Part shown: positions 35,139 through 47,109 of the stretch, in pieces
Position numbering within the stretch: position 1 is the stretch's first letter
How the letters are laid out: the number at the start of each line of letters is the position of its first letter
Source: Molossus alvarezi
Taxonomy: Eukaryota > Chordata > Mammalia > Chiroptera > Molossidae
DNA: 64,000 bases
Direction of reading: 5' to 3'
NCBI GenBank assembly: GCA_037176705.1
Contig: CM073898.1
Span: 23,172,488 to 23,236,487 of the forward strand
Notes under the pieces: generated by a model
Database searches by the model: none
What the model was told of the DNA's origin: nothing
What the model saw: the letters and a program-made list of their open reading frames with translations, nothing else
Position numbers and translations under genes: made by a program

Positions 35139-35520
35139 TCTCTTCGTTGCTGGGCCAGTTTTCGAGAGCTACCATAACAGAGCACCAGAGACTGGGTAGC
35201 ACAAACAGAAACGTATTTTTCATGTTCCTGGAGGCTAAAAGCCTGAGATCAAGATGTCAGCTGCATTGGTGTCTTCTGAGGCCTCACGCCTTGGCTTGTA
35301 GACAACCATCTTCTCCCTGGTACCTATCTGCGTCCAAATTTTCTCTTCTTATAAAGGTAACAGTCATTTTGGATTAGAGTTCACTCAAAAGACCTCATTT
35401 CAACTTAGTTGCCTATTTGAAGACCCTGTCTCCCAATACAGTCAGCATTCTGGAGTCCCGGGCTTAGGACCTCAGCGCATAAATTGGGTTAGGAGAAGAC
35501 ACAATTCAGTTCATACAACC
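35139..35520 (-). mobile_element. MLT1-type MaLR LTR, antisense
   Basis: Reads as an inverted MLT1 LTR: GAGCTACCATAACAGAGCAC, CCAGAGACTGGGTAGC, TTCCTGGAGGCTAAAAGCCT, TTGGCTTGTAGACAACCATC and GAAGACACAATTCAGTTCAT, in the order of the family. MaLRs are old non-autonomous ERVL relatives and this copy has no internal region. Confidence 0.85.
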
Positions 35521-36474
35521 ACATACTAGCACATGACATTTCTCCAAGAAACGTAAGTAGGCTTACTTCTGACTTGCATTTGTTGACTATAGCAGGGTTG
35601 AACCACTGGGCCTTAATTGTCTAATAGGACAGAACTAGAGAGATGCCTCTCCAGTGAGAAGAAAGACAAACACTCAACCTACTTCTCTGCCTATGTCTTC
35701 TCAACCAGCACCTAACATCCACCTCTGATAAAGGACAGAACTTTGTAATAGAGCAGGCCGAGTATGAGGGAAGAATGGTCTTGACGCAGGGAACTGATGC
35801 AGCCTACAGAGAGACATTGGTTTCATCAGCTGTCTCCAACCACCACCAGTAACCAAGTTAAATAATAGTTACAAGGGGGAAATAATTTGCCAATATATTT
35901 TAGCATGTTTCTCTAAGGCAGTATAAACCTCAAAGTTAAAGCTTATGCAAATTTACTGTTATGCTTATTTATACTAAAAAACATTTTAATTTTTTGTTTT
36001 TAATTATTATGTATTATACACCTTTTGTGAAATAGATTCTATTCTTTCTTCATGTTCTCAAATCCTACTTATTTTCCTACTTATTTTCTAAGATCTAACT
36101 TCAATCCCACCTCTGGTGAAATTTCTTCAAACATTTTATCTTGGATTTGTCTCTCATCATCATTTTTTTTTTTACAGGATTGCTACATATTTATTTCTAA
36201 ATGGTTTCTGCTTAACTTTCTCCCGGCCAGGAAATAAATTTAGAAAGAGTAGAGATTATAGTTTCTACTCCTCTGTATACAACAGCCATTATGTTTGAGA
36301 GAATATAGTAGTTTGAATACATACGCATTGACTAGTAAACTGGAATATGTTCATCCCTACCATTGTACACAGGATATTACCTTACTTTGTCTCTATTCAG
36401 TAAACAATATTTCTAATCTAGTTGGATAAATACACAATGAAATGATTGACTGCAATATGTTTGATAGATATTTT
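35521..36474. other. Unassigned sequence, possible L2-like part
   Basis: Mostly unrecognised. ATCTAACTTCAATCCCACCTC and GAAATTTCTTCAAAC at 36,090-36,130 weakly resemble L2 (CAGATGTCACCTCC...GAAGCCTTC). Confidence 0.4.
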
Positions 36475-37165
36475 TAGGGTGAAGCATAGACATTATCACA
36501 GGGAAAATATGAAACCACTAAAGGATTTTATCTATGAAAGTGACATGATTAGTTGCATTATTAAAAAACAATGTGCGCACTGTTGTGCAGATGGGGAAGC
36601 TACAGCAACAAGCCAGGCTATAGTTTTTGGTGTCCTGGACTTGGCTGATGGCAGTGGGAATGGAAAGAAGCAAGGAGATTAGATAAACACGAGGTACAGT
36701 CAACGGGCACAACTGTGGCAAAGGGAAAAGGAATTTAAAATGACATGCAGTTTTTAAGCTTGAATAGCTAAATAGACAGATATTCATGATAAAAACAAGA
36801 ATAGATGTGGGGGAAAAGATGATGGCTCATGTTTGATCACGTTGAACCTGATGTATTGCACATGAGAGTAGAAGTGTTGAGAAATATACTAATCTACATC
36901 TCAAAAAGTAAATTGTTGATGGAGATCGAGAGTTGGAAATCACTTGCATACAGATGTTAACTGTAATTGAAATCATGGAAATAAATAGACTTGCCCCAAT
37001 AGAGAGGGCATGGCTAAAAGAGAAAAGGACCTAGAACCCCAAGAAGACAAAAATCAAAAGGTTGAATAGAATAGGGAATCTTAAAGTAGACTGAACTGAG
37101 GCATCAGAGAAACAAGGAAAATCAGGTGAGTGGGGAATTTTGGAAGACATAGGAAGAGAGGGTTT
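36475..37165 (+). repeat. Ancient dispersed repeat, family not assigned
   Basis: CTAAAGGATTTTATCTATGA, AGTGACATGATTAG, TGTCCTGGACTTGGCTGATG and GCAGTGGGAATGGAAAGAAG follow the order of a long ancient mammalian repeat whose consensus reads near AAGGGTTTTAAGCAGG...GTGACATGATCAG...GGTGGCCTGGACTAGG. I recall the sequence but not a dependable family name. Confidence 0.55.
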
Positions 37166-37279
37166 AAAAGAGCAGTTAGTGGTATACAATTTAAATGCTC
37201 CCAAATGACTACACAAGAACAGGGCTAAAATGTGTGTTTAATTTATAAATAAAGGCCACTGGTCACTCTCTTCGTTTGG

Positions 37280-37625
37280 ACTATTACAACAAATTACTGT
37301 ATACTGGGTGGCTAAAACAACAATCATTTATTTCTTATAGTTCTGAAGGACAGAAAGTCCAAGATCAAAGGGCCAAAATGGTTGGGTTCTGGTGTAGGCC
37401 CTCTTCCCATGTGAAGATGCCTATCTTCTTGCTTCTTGGCATGATGGAGAGCAGACAGCAGAAGCAAACTCTCTGATGTCTCTTCTTACAAGGGCTCTAA
37501 TCCCGTTGATGAGGGGTCCACTCACATGATCTAATTACTACCCAAAGGCCTTACTCCTAATGCTTTCACATTGGGGATAGGATTTCAACATATAAATTTA
37601 GAGGGGACACATTAATTTTGTAACA
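37280..37625 (-). mobile_element. MaLR LTR (MST/MLT1-type), antisense
   Basis: Inverted LTR: CAAATTACTGTATACTGGGT, GTTCTGAAGGACAGAAAGTC, GGGCTCTAATCCCGTTGATG, GGCCTTACTCCTAATGC and GGATTTCAACATATAAATTT. A second, independent MaLR insertion 1.8 kb from the first, in the same orientation. Confidence 0.85.
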
Positions 37626-38724
37626 GTGACCTAATTGTGATTATGTAGTGGAAGCAGAACCAAATTACAGTTGGAGGAGTAGAATGAAAGGTGAGAAAGT
37701 AGTGACAAGTAGAGACCGCTCTTTCCATTGACATGTCTGCTTTTTCTTCACTGTCTAAACTGAAGACTCTCTTACAGAGCTAGTTTTTTCTCTAATACAG
37801 TACAAATACAAATCCAAGGTTAAAGTTTGTGCAGATTTACTATTATTTTTATTTATCAAAAATAGTTACAAAAATAATTTTTAAAATTTTAAGAATTGAT
37901 TACAAGGACATCTTTGATTTGTCCTTTAATCTTCAGTTAGTTTCCCCAGCATCTCATCATATTTCTATCAGTTTTCCCAAAAGTACCAGAGTGTTTCATG
38001 CTTCCATATTGTATTAACAATGCTTTTTTTTTCTGTATTTACATCATTGCCCTTCACACCTTTTTCGCTTGGCAAACTCCTCCACATCATTTTATGACCC
38101 AATCAGGTCACCTTCTCTGCAAAGCCTCCCCTGACATCTTTCTTCTCCAAAGTAGCAGAGATGTCTCTAATACTCATACCATGCCTTATATCTGTCCCTT
38201 TTATGACACCTTTATAGTCCAAATCCAAACACCCTCAGAATTTCTTTAGTTGACCTCACTACATTTTCTATAAACAGAAAAAAATTTCTCAGAAAATCAC
38301 AGGTAACAAAGCCTTATTTCATCATAATTTTTATACCATGTATGCAATATAAAAATTACTGGGATTTTATATGTTCCACAGCAAAGAGAGTTCTCATTAA
38401 GACATTTGATTATTACAACATGTAAAAACAATATTAAAATTATCCCTAATAATAAGCAGAGAAGACTTATAATGCTATCAGCATTTGAAATAAATTATAG
38501 AACTCACTTCCTTAATGGAAATAATTCTCTATATCAGTTTAATCAACTACTAAGAGTTTTTCCCAAGTCTCACAAATGTTATCACATTTCAGGAAGTAGT
38601 GAGAATGTTACCCCTAGATGAAATTAAAAAGCATTATGAGCAACATATTGAAAATAAATTTGAAGGGGAAAAAAATCCCTATAGGAAAGAAGAATTTGGA
38701 ACATAACAAAGAATGATTTCTCTA
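37626..38724. other. Mostly unassigned; L2-like part at 38,045-38,240
   Basis: CAATCAGGTCACCTTCTCTG, AAAGCCTCCCCTGACATC and following sequence resemble the L2 ORF2 end on the + strand. The rest, up to the L1 start, is unrecognised and AT-rich. Confidence 0.45.
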
Positions 38725-39570
38725 AGATTCCCAAATGGTGGCAGAGTGAATGGAAGCTACATAGACCATCTCGCAGGACCAAACTAGAATTACAACTATA
38801 ATAAAGACAAATTATCAGAAAAATAACAGAAAAGCAGCTTGTCAGGACTATATAACCAGGGACACTGAATCAATCCTGGTAGGATTTCAGAGGCGCAAGA
38901 GGGGAGCTGGGAGCCCAAGTACAGCAGCAGTCTTAGTTGTGAGCAGTGCCCTTGAGGTTAAAATCCCAAGCCCGCTCCACAGTTTGAAGGGCTGGGACAG
39001 AGCACTAAAATAGCCACAACCACTCACCTTGGGCTCTGGCAGAGGGAGGGAGGACAGGACTGGAGGTGCGTGGGGACACTCGGGATTTGGAGGGCACTCA
39101 GAGTTTTTGCTGAGTTGCAGCCATACAGGGTGGTGGCTATCTTACTCCTTTACAGGTCTCTGGGAAGAGGCAGCAGCCCCTCCCTCAGAGACTCGACTTC
39201 ACCCAGGTGAGCCACTGTAATGCAAATTGAGGCTCATAACAACCAGCATCTATAACACCCTCGGGAAATCCCTTATGCTGAACACCTGTGGGAGTTTTAT
39301 ATTCGATTGAGAACCCAAGGCTCTTCAAGTAACCTCCACTAATAGCCTCCAGGCTAATGGCTAGAGTATAACTGGAACGTTCCTGGGCTTGCAAATCTAC
39401 CTAGGAAAGTAAGACATGAAAGTAGTGTTTAATGTGGGTCCTCCCACACTCATTCAAACCCAGTAGAGGGAGCCACAAACAGTAGAACACCAACACTCAC
39501 AGGGAAAATTTGGCAGGCTCCAAAACCCACTGAGATAGCCAAAAAGGTATTACAAAGAAACAAATCCCAA
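38725..39570 (+). promoter_or_regulatory. L1 5' UTR (internal promoter region)
   Basis: Moderately GC-rich sequence ahead of ORF1 with GGTGGCAGAGTGAATGG near its start and GGGAGGGAGGACAGGACTGG near 39,045. In L1 this region holds the internal RNA polymerase II promoter. I infer that role from position and cannot point to a defined binding site. Confidence 0.6.
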
Positions 39571-40367
39571 ATGAAAGAACAAGAGACCTCTACCGATGAT
39601 AAGATAAATGAAATGCAGTTAAGCAAGTTACCAGAGGTAGAATTCAGAAGCACAACAGCATGAGTAAGGACATCAACACCATGAGTAAAGACATAAAAAC
39701 ATTGAAAATCAACCAACTGGAAATGAAAAACCACCAAAAAATAAATAAACAATGACATAGCAGAAATAACACATTGGAAGGAATAAACAGCAAACTAGAG
39801 GAAGCTGAGGACAAGATTAGTGAATTAGAAGACAGGGTAGAATAAATTAACCAAAAGACAAAAAAAAAAAAAAAAAAAAAAACAATGAAAAAACAGGAAG
39901 ACTGCTGAAGAGAACTGTGAGACAACTGGAAGCATAATAATATTTGTAACATAGGACTCCCTGAAGAAGAAGAAAATGAGCAAGGGTTAGAGAATATATT
40001 TGAAGAAAAAGTGACAGAAAACTTCCCTAATTTGGTGAAGGAAGAAGGCATTCAAGTTCAAGAAGCACAGAGAGCTCCAAATAAGAAGAATCCAAACAGG
40101 CCCACACCAAGACACATAGTAATTAAAATGCCAAAAATTAAAGAAAAAGAGAATATCCTAATGGCAGCAAGAGATAAGCAACAGGTTACCTACAAAGAAA
40201 CCCCCATTAGGCTCTCAGCTGACTTCTCACAAGAAACACTACAGGCCAGAAGGGAATGGCATGAAGTCATCAAGGTCATGAAAAACAAGGATCTGAGTCC
40301 AAGACTACTCTACCCAGCAAGGCTATCATTCAAAATAGAAAGTCAAATAAAGAGCTTCCCAGGCTAA
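39571..40367 (+). pseudogene. L1 ORF1 (RNA-binding chaperone), broken
   Basis: ORF1p is the trimeric RNA chaperone that packages L1 RNA. The start chosen is ATGAAAGAACAAGAG at 39,571, after which an in-frame TGA occurs at 39,661. The coiled-coil part is further broken by stops and a 23-base A-run (39,860-39,882). The C-terminal domain stays open from 40,011 to the stop at 40,367 and is clearly recognisable: RHIVIKMPKIKEKENIL, IRLSADFSQETLQARREW and LLYPARLSFKIE. The product would lack a continuous coiled coil. Stops and frame changes make this a pseudogene; the ORF1-ORF2 spacing (about 120 bp) is normal for mammalian L1. Confidence 0.9.
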
Positions 40368-41123
40368 AAAAGGCTAAGGGAACACATTAGCACCACACCA
40401 GCACTGCAAGAAATGTTAAAAGGACTGCCGTAATTAGTAGAAGAAGTAGGAAGAAAAATATAACCACACTAAACAAAAATGGGAATAAATTAGTACATAT
40501 CAATAGTCACCTTAAATGTGAATGGATTGAATGCTCCAATAAAAAGACACAGAGTAGCTGACTGGATAAAAAAGCATGACTCAAACATATGTTGTTTAAA
40601 AGAGACCCACCTCAAAACAAAAGACTCACATAAGTTGAAAGTGAAGGGATGGGGAAAAAAATCTTCCGGCAAATGGAAAGGAAAAAAAGTTGGGGTAGCA
40701 ATACTCATATCTGATAAAATACATTTCAAAATGAAGGCCCTAACTAGAGACAAAGAAGGTCACTACATAATATTGAAAGAATCTATCCAACAGGAAGATA
40801 TAACCTTGGTAAACATATATGCACCCAATATAGGAGCACCAAAGTATATTAAAAATCTTCTGGAGGACTTCAAAAGAGAAATTAACAGCAATACAATCAT
40901 AGCAGGGGATTTCAACACCCTACTGACATCACTGGATAGATCTTCTAGACACAAAATTAACAAGCAAACAGAGACTCTAAATGAAGCACTAGACCAAATG
41001 GATTTAATAGATATCTACAGATTTACATCCTAAAACTACAGATTTCACATTCTTCTCAAGTTCACATGGGACATTCTCAAAGATAGACCACATGTTAGTA
41101 CACAAACTAAGTCTCTACAAGTT

Positions 41124-41400
41124 GATCTCACTTATTTGTAAAATATAATGACCATAGCAGACTGAGGAATAGGGTAGACCCAGAGATGTGGAAGTAAAGT
41201 ACAGACTGACAACCCTCAGAAGAAGGGGTGGTTGGGGGAGGGAAGAGATAAACCACAGAACTTATATGCATGTACGTATAACCAATAGGCCAGGGATCGG
41301 GTAGGGAGGATGGGGAGAAGGGTGTCAATGGGGTAACAACAACAACAAAAAGAAACATCTGTAACAAAAATAAAATAAAATAAAATAAATAAATAAATAC
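41124..41400 (+). mobile_element. L1 3' end nested in L1 ORF2
   Basis: A 5'-truncated 3' end of the same L1 family, in the same orientation, begins abruptly at GATCTCACTTATTTGTAAAA and ends AACAAAAATAAAATAAAAT plus an (AAAT)n tail. The host endonuclease sequence stops at CTACAAGTT and resumes at about AAGATTGAAATCATATCAAG, so the host L1 was already present. The exact target duplication is masked by A-rich sequence. Confidence 0.9.
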
Positions 41401-42407
41401 ATTTTAAAAAAGAAGATTGAAATCATATCAAGCATCTTCTTAGATCACAATGGCATGAAACTAGAAATCAATTGCTACAAGAACATGCAAAGATATTTGA
41501 AAACATGGAGCTAAATAGGGTTACTGAGGAGATCAAGGAAGATATTAAAAACTTCCTGGAAATCAATGAAAATGAACACACAACAACACAAAATCTATGG
41601 GATGCAGCGAAAGCAGTTCTGAGAGGGAAGTTCATAGCACTACAGGCCTACCTCATGAAGCAAGAAAAATTTCTAGTAGACTATCTAACCTCACAACTTA
41701 AAAAACTAGAAAGCAAACACAAGAAAGCCCCAGAGCAAGTAGAAGAAAAAAATAGTAAAGATCAGAGCAGAAATCAATGACATAGAGACCAAAAATCAAT
41801 TCAAAGGATCAATGAAACAAAGAGCTGCTTTTCCTAAAAGATAACAAGATTAATGGACCCTTAGGTAGACTCACCAAAAAACAGAGAGAACGGAAATACA
41901 CAAAATCAGAAGTGAAAGAGAAGTTAAAACTGATACCACAGAAATATGAAGGATCATTAACAAATACTATGAACAATTATATGGGAACAAATTGGACAAT
42001 CTGTGCAAAATGGACAAATTTCTAGAAACACACAGTCTCCCAAAACTGATCTGGGAAGATATAGAAAACTTGAACAGACCAATAACAACTAAGGAAATTG
42101 AAGATGTAATCAAGACTCTCCCAGCATACAAAAATCCAGGCCCAGATGGCTTCACGGGAGAGTTTTACCGAACATTCAAAGAAGAACTAACACCCATTCT
42201 CCTCAAACTATTTCAAAAAATTCAAGAAGAAGGAAGACTTCCAAACTCGTTTTATGAGGCCAGAATATTCTAATTCCAAAACCAAAAAAAAAAACACTAC
42301 AAAGAAAGAAAACACAGACCAATATCCCTGATGAACACAGATGCCAAAATCCTGAACAAAATACTAGCAAATCAAATCCAGCAATACATCGACAAAATTA
42401 TTCACCT

Positions 42408-42450
42408 GACCAAGTGGGATTCATCCCAGTGATGCAAAGCTGGTATAATA
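42408..42450 (+). repeat. Source copy of 43 bp duplication in L1 ORF2
   Basis: This stretch, encoding [13 protein letters not shown], sits where the L1 RT domain normally has it. An identical 43-base copy lies at 43,243-43,285. Confidence 0.9.
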
Positions 42451-43242
42451 TTCGCAAATCAATAAATGTGATATGCCACATAAACAAAATGAAAGATAAA
42501 AACCCCGTGATAATATCAATAAATGCTGAAAAAGCATTCGACAAAATCCAACACCCATTTCTGATAAAAATGCTCAGGAATGTGGAAATAGAGGGATCAT
42601 ATCTCAACATAATAAAGTCCATATTTGAAAGACCCACAGCCAACATCATACTCAATGGGAAAAAACTAAAAGCAATTTCCTTAAGAACAGGAACAAGACA
42701 GAGATGCCCACTTTCATCACTCTTATTTAACATAGTGCTGGAAGTCTTAGCCATAGCAATCAAATATGAAGAATAATAAAAGAGATCCAAATTGGAAAGG
42801 AGGAAGTGAAACTGTCATTATTCACAGATGATATAATATTATGCAAAGAAAACCCTAAAGACTCCATCAAAAATCTAATAGACTTAATAAATAAATTTGG
42901 CAAAGTAGTAAGATACAAAATTAACGTCAAGAAATTGATGGCATTCTTATACACCAATGATGAACTCACAGAAAGAGAAATTGAAAAACCAATCCTATTT
43001 ACCATCGCAGCAAAAAAATTAAGATACCTAGGAATAAACTTAACCAAAGAAGTAAAAGACCCATTTGCAGAAAACTATAGGACATTGAAAAAAGAAATAG
43101 TGGAAGGTATAAAAAAGTGAAAGCACATACCTTGTTCATGGATTGGAAGAATTAACATCATTAAATGTCCATACTACGCAAAGCAATCTATACATTCAGT
43201 GCAATCCCCATTAAAATACCAGTGACATATTTCACAGAACTA

Positions 43243-43285
43243 GACCAAGTGGGATTCATCCCAGTGATGCAAAGCTGGTATAATA
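43243..43285 (+). repeat. Ectopic copy of 43 bp duplication in L1 ORF2
   Basis: Identical to 42,408-42,450 but placed after YFTEL, where L1 ORF2 normally continues E(Q/K)...LKFIWN. It replaces about 20 expected bases. The sequence then resumes with TTCATATAGAACCAAAAAAG. Confidence 0.9.
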
Positions 43286-44789
43286 CTTCAAAAGTTCATA
43301 TAGAACCAAAAAAGACCCAAAATATCCACAGCAATCTTGAAAAAGGACAAAGTAGGTGGGATCACAATACCGGATATCAGGTTATACTACAAAGCTACTG
43401 CAATCAAAACAGCCTGGTACTGGCACAAGAACAGGCATATAGACAAGTGGAACAGTACAGAGAACCCAGAAATTGACCCAAGATATTATACTGTTAATAT
43501 TTGACAAAGGTGGCAAGAGCATACAATGGAGTAAAGACAGTCTCTTTAATAAATGGTGTTGGGAAAATTGGACAGCTACATTAAAAAAAAAAAGAAAAGA
43601 AACTAGACCATCAACTTACACCATACACAAGAATAAACTCAAAATGAATAAAAGACTTAAATGTGACTCATGAATCCATAAATATCCTAGAAGAAAATGT
43701 AGGCAACAAAATTCCGGACATCACACGCAGCAGAATTTTCACTGATACATCACCTAAGGCAACAAAAACAAAGGAAAAAAACATGGGACTACATCAAACT
43801 CAAAAGCTTCTGCACAGCAAAAGAAAAAACCATCAAAATGGAAAGGCTACCCACTGAATGAGAGACCATAATTGCCAATGATACATCAGATAAGAAGTTA
43901 ATATCCAAAATATATAGAGTGCTCATACAACTCAACAAAAGGAAGGCAAAGAACCCAATTTAAAAATGGGCAGAGGAACTAAATAGACACCTCTCCAAAC
44001 AGAACATATAAATGGCTAAGAGACAATATGAAGAAATGCTCAACATGACTAATCATCAGAGAGATGCAAATTAAAACAACAATGAGGTATCACCTCACAC
44101 CTGTCAGAATGGCCACCATCAACAAATCATCAAACAAGTATTGGCAAGGGTGTGGAGAAAAGGGGACTCTAGTACACTGCTGGTGGGAATGCAGACTGGT
44201 GCAGCCACTATGGAAAACACTATGGTGTTACCTCAAACAATTAAAAATTGAACTGCCGTTTTACCCAGTGATCCCACTTCTAGAAATATATCCTAAGAAC
44301 CCTGAAACACCAATCCGAAAAAATATATGTACCCCCATGTTCATAGCAGCACTATTTACACTAACTAAGATCTGGAAATAGCCCAAGTGTCCATCAGTAG
44401 ACGAATGGATAAAAAAAGCCATGGTACCTATACATAATGGAGTAGTATGCAGCTGTAAGAAAGAAAGATCTCTTATCCTTTGAGACGACCTGGAGAGTAT
44501 TATCCTAAGTGAAACAAGCCAAGCAGAGAAATACAAATATCACATGATCTCACTTATTTGTGGGATATAATGAACATAACATTCCGAGGAACAGGGTAGA
44601 CCCAGAATGTGGATGTAGGGTAGACTGACAACCCTCAGAAGAGGGGGTGTGGGGGAGAGATAAAACACAGAATTTAAATGCATGTACGCATAATCGATGG
44701 ACATGGACAACAAAGCTGGGGACGGGGTGGAGGGTGTCAATGGGGATAAAAGGACTATCATCTGTAACAAAAATAAATTAATAAAAAAA

Positions 44790-46080
44790 GAAGGAACAAC
44801 TCTGATGGTGATGCTATAATGTTGCAAGAGGTAAAACTAATAATAATATCCCAAACTATCAGATTCATTGAGTAGAAAATAAAAATAAGATAAATTATAT
44901 ATAATTTCCAAATTCAGCTAAATAAAGTATTGAGAAACTAAAATGATAGGATAAAAGATAAAAATATATTGTTAATACAATTGTGTGAAAGGAAAATTGT
45001 CCTAAATAAATTATAGATACTAGTCAGATATCAGGGTTACAGAGAAAATTATGCAAAATATAATAGCTCTGGAGGAAAACAATATGGTCAAGTTTGTTAA
45101 AACCTATTCACACCAATTTTAAAGCCCATTATAGAGTAGAAAAAAAAAGATTAAACATATGTAATGATCATAAAATCCAATGTTCAAAGCATTAAGCTTA
45201 GAAATGTTTATATTCCCTTTTTTAAAAATTAAATCGGACGCAGAACTGTAGATTCAAGGAATAAGAAGCAGAACAGAATAAATAATGCATCATATTAAGT
45301 TAATAATTTTTATATTTTATCTCTGAACTGAAACCCTGCTCAGGTGTGGAAGCAAATTGCTTCAGAGACTATGAGAAAGGAAATCAAGCTAGTAATACAG
45401 AATTGAACCAAATATAGACTATGATGTCAAAATAATTTCTTTTTTCCAGAAGAACAGGTGATGGAAGACTTATAAATTACTCAGAGATTTGTTGATCAAA
45501 ACCATATGCTTCTCAACCAAAGCAGCTTTGCAGTAAAACTAGTCAAATTGTGTATGGTCAGTGTTCAAAGAATGCCTTTTTCACTACAAAAGTAATTGCC
45601 TTTTGGTTTCCAAAATATGGCATTTAATACGATTTTTGAAAATTTTAAATTGGTAATACATTCACATTGTTCAATATGAGAACAAAATAATGGAAAGACT
45701 TCCTACCATACCTGGTCCTCATCTAGAGATAACTCTTACGTGTTTTGATGTATCTTTTCAGTTTCTTTATGTGGGTAAAAATGAATACGAGCTTAAAATA
45801 TTGTTCTCTACCTTTTTACACACAAAACAATTATAAGGTTTTCCAGTTACTCAACTTGTTTTCATCAGTAAACACATACCTGGATAATCTTTCTATATCA
45901 ATAGCATTTTCAGTTATATGTGAATGGATTTGGGGAAAAAGACACACTATTCTTCTAATTTCCACTGTTTCTCAGAATACTTTTATTTTGTTTACTGTGT
46001 TTTATATTAGTGTTTTCCCCTTTTATTCTTAATAAAATTACATTGTGGGTTATATGTTTTATGATTTGTTAAAATAATGC
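44790..46080. other. Unassigned AT-rich sequence
   Basis: No gene or confident repeat. A weak old-repeat signal lies at 45,650-45,950 (AATACATTCACATTGTTCAA). Confidence 0.45.
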
Positions 46081-46190
46081 TAATAAGCACATATATTACA
46101 TATATACATATGTACCTGTGTATATATGTATATATAGATATATGTGTGTGTTTATGTGTGCATACACACAAATATATATATAAAATATGA
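46081..46190. repeat. TA/TG-rich simple sequence
   Basis: Degenerate (TA)n and (TG)n with partly palindromic ATATACATATGTA and GTGCATACACAC parts. Confidence 0.8.
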
Positions 46191-46358
46191 TTTTGATGGG
46201 AATTAAACTATAAATTAATTTGAAAAACTTTTTTATCATTTCAATCTTCCCATCTAAGAACAAAGATCTGATCTTAAATTTTCCAAAAATTTTTTTTTGT
46301 CACTTAGTAAAGTTTTTTATTTGTTCTTCACTTTACTTATTAAAAATGTGGGTGTTTT

Positions 46359-46583
46359 GCCTGGCCAGTGTGGCTCAGTGGCTGAGCATCAACCCATGCA
46401 CCAAGAGGTCGCCGGTTCGATTCCAGGTCAGGCCACATGTCCAGGTTGTGGGCCAAATCCCCAGTGGGGGGCATGCAGAAGGTGGCTAATCGATGTTCTC
46501 TCATTGATGTTTCTATCTCTCACTCTCCCTTTTCCTTCCTCTCTCTCTAAAATCCATAAAGAGAAAAATATATATATTATTTT
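46359..46583 (+). mobile_element. VES-type SINE (CACATGTCCAGGTTGTGG subtype)
   Basis: A box TGGCTCAGTGGCTGAGC and an excellent B box CCGGTTCGATTCCAG, then TCCAGGTTGTGGGCC, TC-rich 3' end and a TATATAT-interrupted tail. Target duplications AAATGTGGGTGTTTT and AAATCGGGGCGTTTT flank it; the second is followed by a run of T and G. Confidence 0.95.
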
Positions 46584-46774
46584 AAATCGGGGCGTTTTTT
46601 TTGGGGGGGGGTTCTTGAATAGAAATCTAAAAGTTGAGTGAATATTATTTTTTTATATAGTATTCCGAATGATTAAAAACCACCTTTTTATTTTTTTTTT
46701 CTTTCTTTGTTTCTGCAAAGCTCTGTTAAGTGAAAGTGTTCTGGAGTTGACCACATTGTCTTTAATGCCATAAT

Positions 46775-46990
46775 TCACGAGGTCCTAGCTCTGTCCCTCG
46801 GGGTAAGTTATTTAATCTCAGCAGGCTTCATTTTCCTCATCTGTTATATGAGAATGTTATAATAATAGTACCTATATCATGGGCTTGTTGTAATAATTAA
46901 CTGAGTAGTAGATATAATGGGCTAGTAATGTTGTTTGGCATAATAAGCACATGTAAATGATGATAATGATGATGATAATGATGAGGTAGA
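46775..46990 (+). repeat. MIR SINE, sense
   Basis: GGGTAAGTTATTTAATCTCAG, TTCATTTTCCTCATCTGTTA, AATAATAGTACCTATATCAT and GGGCTTGTTGTAATAATTAA follow MIR closely, running to TTGGCATAATAAGCAC. A TGATGATAATG-type repeat ends it. Confidence 0.85.
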
Positions 46991-47109
46991 ACAGAAGCAA
47001 GTTGATTTGATAACCCTGGCAAGGAATGTGCAAGGGAGGTATGTGTGTGTTCCAATAAACAACTGCTTAAGTAAATTTAATTTACTTCTTTTTAACTGTC
47101 ATAAAATTA

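Larger units (their letters stand above)
40485..44480 (+). pseudogene. L1 ORF2 (endonuclease-reverse transcriptase), broken
   Basis: ORF2p nicks target DNA and reverse-transcribes L1 RNA. The order of domains is intact but the frame is not. The endonuclease (40,500-41,460) keeps KETHL, the GDFNT motif at about 40,905 and KIDHML at about 41,080, but is shifted near 41,030 and cut by a nested L1 fragment. The reverse transcriptase (about 41,990-43,120) has FNIVLEVLA and an FTDD catalytic motif at 42,821-42,832, where L1 usually has FADD. A 43 bp stretch from the RT region is duplicated at 43,243-43,285. The C-terminal Cys-rich motif at 44,142-44,192 reads [18 protein letters not shown]; the usual first Cys is Tyr. 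Non-functional; at least seven frame segments. Confidence 0.92.
38725..44789 (+). mobile_element. Near full-length LINE-1, inactivated
   Basis: About 6.06 kb L1 with all parts in order: a GC-richer 5' UTR (38,725-39,570), ORF1 (39,571-40,367), ORF2 (about 40,485-44,480) and a 3' UTR ending TGTAACAAAAATAAATTAAT plus A-tail (44,789). Subtracting the nested 0.28 kb L1 fragment at 41,124-41,400 gives about 5.8 kb, close to an intact mammalian L1. Many frameshifts and stops mean it cannot move by itself. I found no clean target duplication, so the start is approximate. It lies on the same strand as the three truncated L1 ends of this family in the window. Confidence 0.93.

Noticed and set aside
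39644..40051. 135-codon minus frame rich in Ser and Phe
   Set aside because: It is the shadow of L1 ORF1, and its F-run is the complement of the A-run at 39,860-39,882.
38640..44830. Target-site duplication of the near full-length L1
   Set aside because: AAGAAGGAAC at the right and AAAGAAGAATTTGGAAC at the left are only loosely alike, so I do not claim a duplication.
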